Of a stretch of DNA of 64,000 bases, positions 59,601 through 64,000 are shown in pieces. Source of the DNA: Cloeon dipterum (Eukaryota; Arthropoda; Insecta; Ephemeroptera; Baetidae); NCBI RefSeq assembly GCF_949628265.1, contig NC_088789.1, forward strand, positions 19,833,883 through 19,897,882, given 5' to 3'. The notes under the pieces are model-generated. The model did no database searches and was not told where the DNA came from. It saw nothing but the letters and a program-made list of their open reading frames with translations. How positions within the stretch are numbered: position 1 is the first letter of the stretch; every line of letters begins with the position of its first letter. The position numbers and the translations under genes are program-made.

Positions 59601-62600
59601 CCGAGAGAAAATGCTGCTTTTATCAGGCATTCTTCCAAGGGTTTTCCTCTTGGCTGTGTGCGGCTAGGGAATAATTGCAGAGAACTGCTCAATGGCTAAT
59701 TTGCATGAGTGATGAGTGAGTGGTTGAAATTTTATCAAGCGAATAGAGCCAATTAATGCTACTCTATCCCTTTTATTCGTAACACGAGCTTTAATTTCCC
59801 GTTTGAAAGTGCATTTTATATCTATATAGAGAGCTAGAATTTTCCGGTGGCATAGGCGCAATTTTATTATTATCTGCTCAGCAAGGCTTTTCCCTCTATC
59901 CCCATTTTTGAAGCGGGAGTGGAAATCTCTTCTATTTTCCATGTGAAGAACGAGGAGCAATATTCAGAATTCCATTTTTAATATACTCGCTGGAATATTA
60001 AGGGTTTGGATTTAACTAAAGTTCGTTTTACTATTAGATATCAAGTTAGTTGGTTTTGTGCTATTTATGCAACTTTAAGACTTTCTAACCACACTAAAAA
60101 CCGTCCTAAGAGCCAAATACCGTTTAAATCAACCCTGAACTCACATTAAACTTAAAATATGTTCAAAATCATTTACTTCTCTGGGCGATAATTTTTTTTC
60201 TGAAATGTGTACATCTTTTTTAATGAGTTTTGGTTGAAAAAGGTGAAATATTTATTCTAAACCATTTAGTCGCTTCTAGTATCCAACGCAAACTTTATCA
60301 AGCTGTAGAAAATTTACGACATTCTCAGATTTAATATTTTGTCGAGCATTTCTGCATTCATATCGGTCATTTCACCGGTAAAAGGAACTTTTTTGCTCAA
60401 GTTTTAGGTCCGATTAAATGGCTGAATTTTAGATAAAATTCTAACAAATATTTAATAATCTAGAGTTAAGCTTTAGGGTTGTAAAAAGTTGGATCAAAAT
60501 AGTTTACGGACTGTAAGATTCCCTAAACAGTAAAAAAATGTTTATAACCCATTTTTGAAGAAAATAATAATTGCAAATAATTCACAATTACTTATATTTT
60601 GATTTCATGGTCAGAAAATTGACATGAAAGATGGAAATAAAATAAACCAAAACCCTTAATTAAAAAGCCGATTTTTTGTCCCAAAAACCGTCTCAAATCC
60701 CTACAAAAGAACAATCACAAAAGGAAATTCAATTATTTTCTCTCATTCTGCTGTTTTAAAGAAATTACATTTTCTTACGAGTTTAATTTTGCCAACGCAT
60801 CTTTAGATATGTCTGCAACCTATTTCAATCCGGTGGTTGTTCCGTAAAATAAAACCCCAGTGCGTGGCATTTTCGCCATCGTGCCGACACGAGAGCACTT
60901 GTTTCGCCACCGAAATGTAAATCACCGGAGGGCAGGATGGAATTTCACGCAAAAATGAAACATAATCCTGGGCGAAAAGGCAGCCTGGCAGATTGCAAAT
61001 CCCCATTTTTTTCCTCACATGGTCCCTCTCGCACGCACGCATATCAAAGTGAGAGCTCTCGTTTCAGCTCCCAAAGGGCGGCAATTTATTAAAACGCGAG
61101 GTTTTGTTGTCTCACCTCCTATACGGTCATTATGCCATCACGGCTCCAAATTTGGCCGGCCGCGGATAGCTAAAAAAGGGCCAAAAGTGCTCTGTGAAGG
61201 GGGCTTAAAGGTCAGCTCTGGAGAAAGACGAGCGAGTTTTTTTTTTGTTTCAGCTCGCGCTCTCGCTCGCTGCCTACGCTTCATTTTTCCGCACAGTCAG
61301 CAGCATCAGCACACGCACACACGGAGTATGGCGGAGGGCGGGCGCACGCCTAATTAAATTGCCATGTTTTCAACACAAATAGTGGCTCGTTTGTTGACAA
61401 ATGGTAGCACACGCAGCAGCAGTCTATGCGCCCTGTTTGCTCAGAAAATGTGCTTCCTCCGCTCGGCGGAACTGATATTCCAGCCTGAGTGTTTTATAAA
61501 TAGAGCAGCCCAAATTTCATCAACAACCTTTTATTTTTTGGCAATTAAAGCAGACGCTACTTTCTTTCTTCCTCGTCTTGGTGTTGCAGGACAATGGAAT
61601 GTACGGATCGGTGCGCAAGGGAATAATAGGAGGCCCGCTCCATTACAGCAGCCGCACAAATTTCAGACGACATTGTTTGCTTCCTTTTGAACCAAATCTG
61701 CTTGCTAAAGTAAACATGAATTTTGCAGGAGACAGAATTTTGTCATGGAGAAAAGGAAGGAAAGGAAACATTACTGCGGGTGATAGAATGTTTTAGAAGG
61801 AAGGCACACACACAGTAATGGAAATGAGAGGGAAATGACTCTATTCAAAAATGAAAGTCAAAAAATTATCCGCTCGCCCCAAGATTAGCTTGAGACTCGA
61901 AATTAAACTGAATTTGTCTTAGCTATATTCAAATTTATTTAGAGAATTTTTACGTTAGCTATTAGGTTAAATAAATAGACATTAAAAATTAATATCTGGC
62001 TTTAAAAAAACACATTTTCTAAAAACAAATAGAGTTATTTTCGAATTCTATCGAAGAAAATTTTAGGTGTCTTGCTTATTTAAGACATCTATCGATCATT
62101 TTTTCATATTTACCATCATCTATTCCCCAAACTTTAGTTTCAAATATAATGATTTTGTTAGGCATAATTTTATCTACCCTCCCGGGATTTGCGCTTTATT
62201 TTATCCCACTGCGAGCAATTACGCAACTCGCGGCCAACATTTTAGTGTTGTGTGCTGCGCGCATCACACAATTTTGCACGCGAAAAGTCGAGTCTGTCTG
62301 TTTCGCGGAAAGCCCACGGAGAATTGCGGCCATTACACGCCTCTCACAGATCACACACACGCATATACACACGGCACCATAAAGCACCGAAAATAGAAAT
62401 ACGTGCATGCATGTACGTTTCACACTATTTACGCGAGGCAAGCACATTTCGCCCCCACATTCGCGTGTGTTATTTCCGTCGAAAAAGAGCCAACTCAGAA
62501 TGAATAAGCTGAAGAGAATTTATGACTCCCAGAAAGACACAACAATTCAATTTGAATAATCCTCCTGAGCGATGCATTATTCATGCTACATCTCAATAGG

Positions 62601-64000
62601 TTTGTGACCGCCCGCTGCGCTTGTCTATCTCTATTCAAACGCAGGTCACTAGGCCATATAGTTTTTTTCTAGATATTTTAGCAGGTTTAAATAGGTAGAT
62701 CGATATATTATTGGTTTATAATTTATACATTTTATAAAATTACAGAATATATTAGAGGCATTCAAATAATGATCGCTATTTCATTAAAACAAAAACTGCT
62801 TCGATGGTGATTACTGGCTTTTGAATCAAACATCAAAGTGCCAACTAAAGTTCACCATTAAGGGTCATTTTAAACGGAAAGACAAACATTTAGTAGAGCT
62901 AAACAATATCTTTTTGAACCTAAAACAATCGTAAAATTATCAGTACCTGTAAATACAATTCAATTAGGGAGAGAATCAATTGGGAAATTGGCAAAATCGG
63001 GCTTAATCGTTGAAAATTGTTCCAAAACGATTCCCATTTAAATATCACCTAAACCGTCCGAAATAGAAAATTTCTTACTTTCCCAAAAACTTCGAAAACA
63101 GTATCTCGGTGTAGAAGTCAATGTCCCATTGGCTACCATATATCTGAAGCCCTATTTCATGACAGATGAGTTCTATTAACAACTATGTGATTTATAAGTA
63201 CATTCACTCTAAGTCAGTCATACAAGCATCCCTTCAAGCAACAAGGAAAATGTCCAGTTTCCATGCACTCCCACGATGCTCTTACTATATCAACAATTCC
63301 TTAGAATTTGCTTTATTAACTTTCCTTGTTATTATCTATGTAGGTCGGTTTTCTCCACTATTTCCTCATCATAACAACATAATATGATATTCCATAGAAG
63401 AGTTAGAAATATGTCTGTTTCACAAAAGACTTTATTTCTTTGCTTGAGGTTCTCAGAACTCACATCATAATAGCTTCAGAGCTATTTTATGAGAGGGATT
63501 GATATTTTACCTTGCTTTTCATCTCCCATAACCAGAAGACATTCAAATCAGAATTATAATAACGACACAAGCGTCATCTCGATTTCCTCTCGTTTTTCAT
63601 TTCAATTTTCCGTTCGATCGTCGCGGGCGGCAAGCTAGCGTCCAACTTTCCACAAAGCAAATCCGGCGCGAGATGAAGTCTTCAGCAGGCAGGTGATAAA
63701 GCTTCAGAAGTGCCGCTCGCCTTCATGAATAATCAACACATCGCTCGCTCGCTCGCTCGTCTGGGGGGAGCGAGGCGCAAGTTCAGATAATTAGCCCAAC
63801 GGAGCAAGGCGAGCAGAAAAAAGTCGCCCAGGGGACGAAATTTTCCGCCTGCGAGCTGCTTGAAAATAAAGATGAAAATCATTAATCACGTCTGAGAGGG
63901 CCGCTGCTCGGGTGTGTGTGCCTTTTATCGAATTAAAAATTGATTCGGTGCTGATAACGGCACATTGTTGCTCGAGCTGCAAAGCCACACCGATTGAAAT
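56700..64000. other. gene desert with GC-rich islands to the right edge
   Basis: No supported gene. Islands lie at about 57,000-57,620, 58,600-58,860 (with CCG/CTG triplet run at about 58,706-58,740), 61,020-61,340, 62,190-62,350 and 63,590-63,990 (with a CGCT tandem run at about 63,740-63,758). A small TIR-like element may span about 59,999-60,135 (ends AGGGTTTGGATTTAA and TTTAAATCAACCCT). Confidence 0.45.
58706..58740. repeat. CCG/CTG triplet tract
   Basis: The run reads CCACCGCCGCCGCCGCCGCTGCTGCTG. It is open as poly-Pro, poly-Ala or poly-Gly in different frames, none of which I take as coding. Confidence 0.75.

Noticed and set aside
1..64000. CRISPR array, prokaryotic operon, riboswitch or phage-like system
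   Set aside because: Spliced genes with GT-AG introns and insect families show that the window is eukaryotic. No regularly spaced identical repeats with unique spacers and no operon structure were seen.

Overview
The window is eukaryotic nuclear DNA from an arthropod, almost certainly a winged insect. Genes are split by short (about 50-75 bp) GT-AG introns. The gene set includes an insect chemoreceptor, an odorant-binding-like protein and an arthropod prophenoloxidase, all in an AT-rich background with dispersed transposon remnants. I cannot fix the order from sequence alone. No bacterial, organellar or CRISPR features were seen. All exon models were built by eye from splice signals, reading-frame phase and family motifs.

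Left part (1-16.6 kb), gene-dense, all genes on the minus strand. From left to right these are: the 5' half of a GH2 beta-glucuronidase that runs off the left edge; a gustatory receptor of 541 codons in ten exons; a complete deltex orthologue (586 aa, two WWE domains, Ser/Pro linker, RING, DTC), the Notch-pathway E3 ligase; a small three-finger C2H2 protein (190 aa); and an odorant-binding-like secreted protein with extra cysteines and a 16-nt microexon.

Middle (16.6-34.3 kb). A gene-poor stretch with GC-rich islands leads to a plus-strand prophenoloxidase-type gene at 29.4-32.7 kb. It has all six copper histidines, the Arg-Phe activation site and the GCGWP motif, but also a signal peptide and an Asn/Pro/Arg/Gly-rich C-terminal tail of about 130 residues. 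Just upstream lies the ghost of a tandem copy: promoter and exon 1 are duplicated, but the gene body is missing and the 3' flank is joined directly to exon 1.

Right part (34-64 kb). One plus-strand GH18 chitinase-like gene (39.4-41.2 kb) has every catalytic acid after the first Asp-Gly replaced by methionine. The rest is a gene desert with repeated CpG-containing GC-rich islands, many octamer (ATGCAAAT) sites, two non-LTR retrotransposon 3' ends, short terminal-inverted-repeat elements and at least two other dispersed repeat families. I read the desert as a regulatory landscape or the intron(s) of a large gene whose exons are outside the window.

Functional themes are chemosensation (gustatory receptor, odorant-binding-like protein), Notch signalling (deltex), immunity or cuticle melanisation (prophenoloxidase) and carbohydrate handling (beta-glucuronidase, chitinase-like). 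The genes do not form a pathway; this is an ordinary mixed chromosomal neighbourhood.
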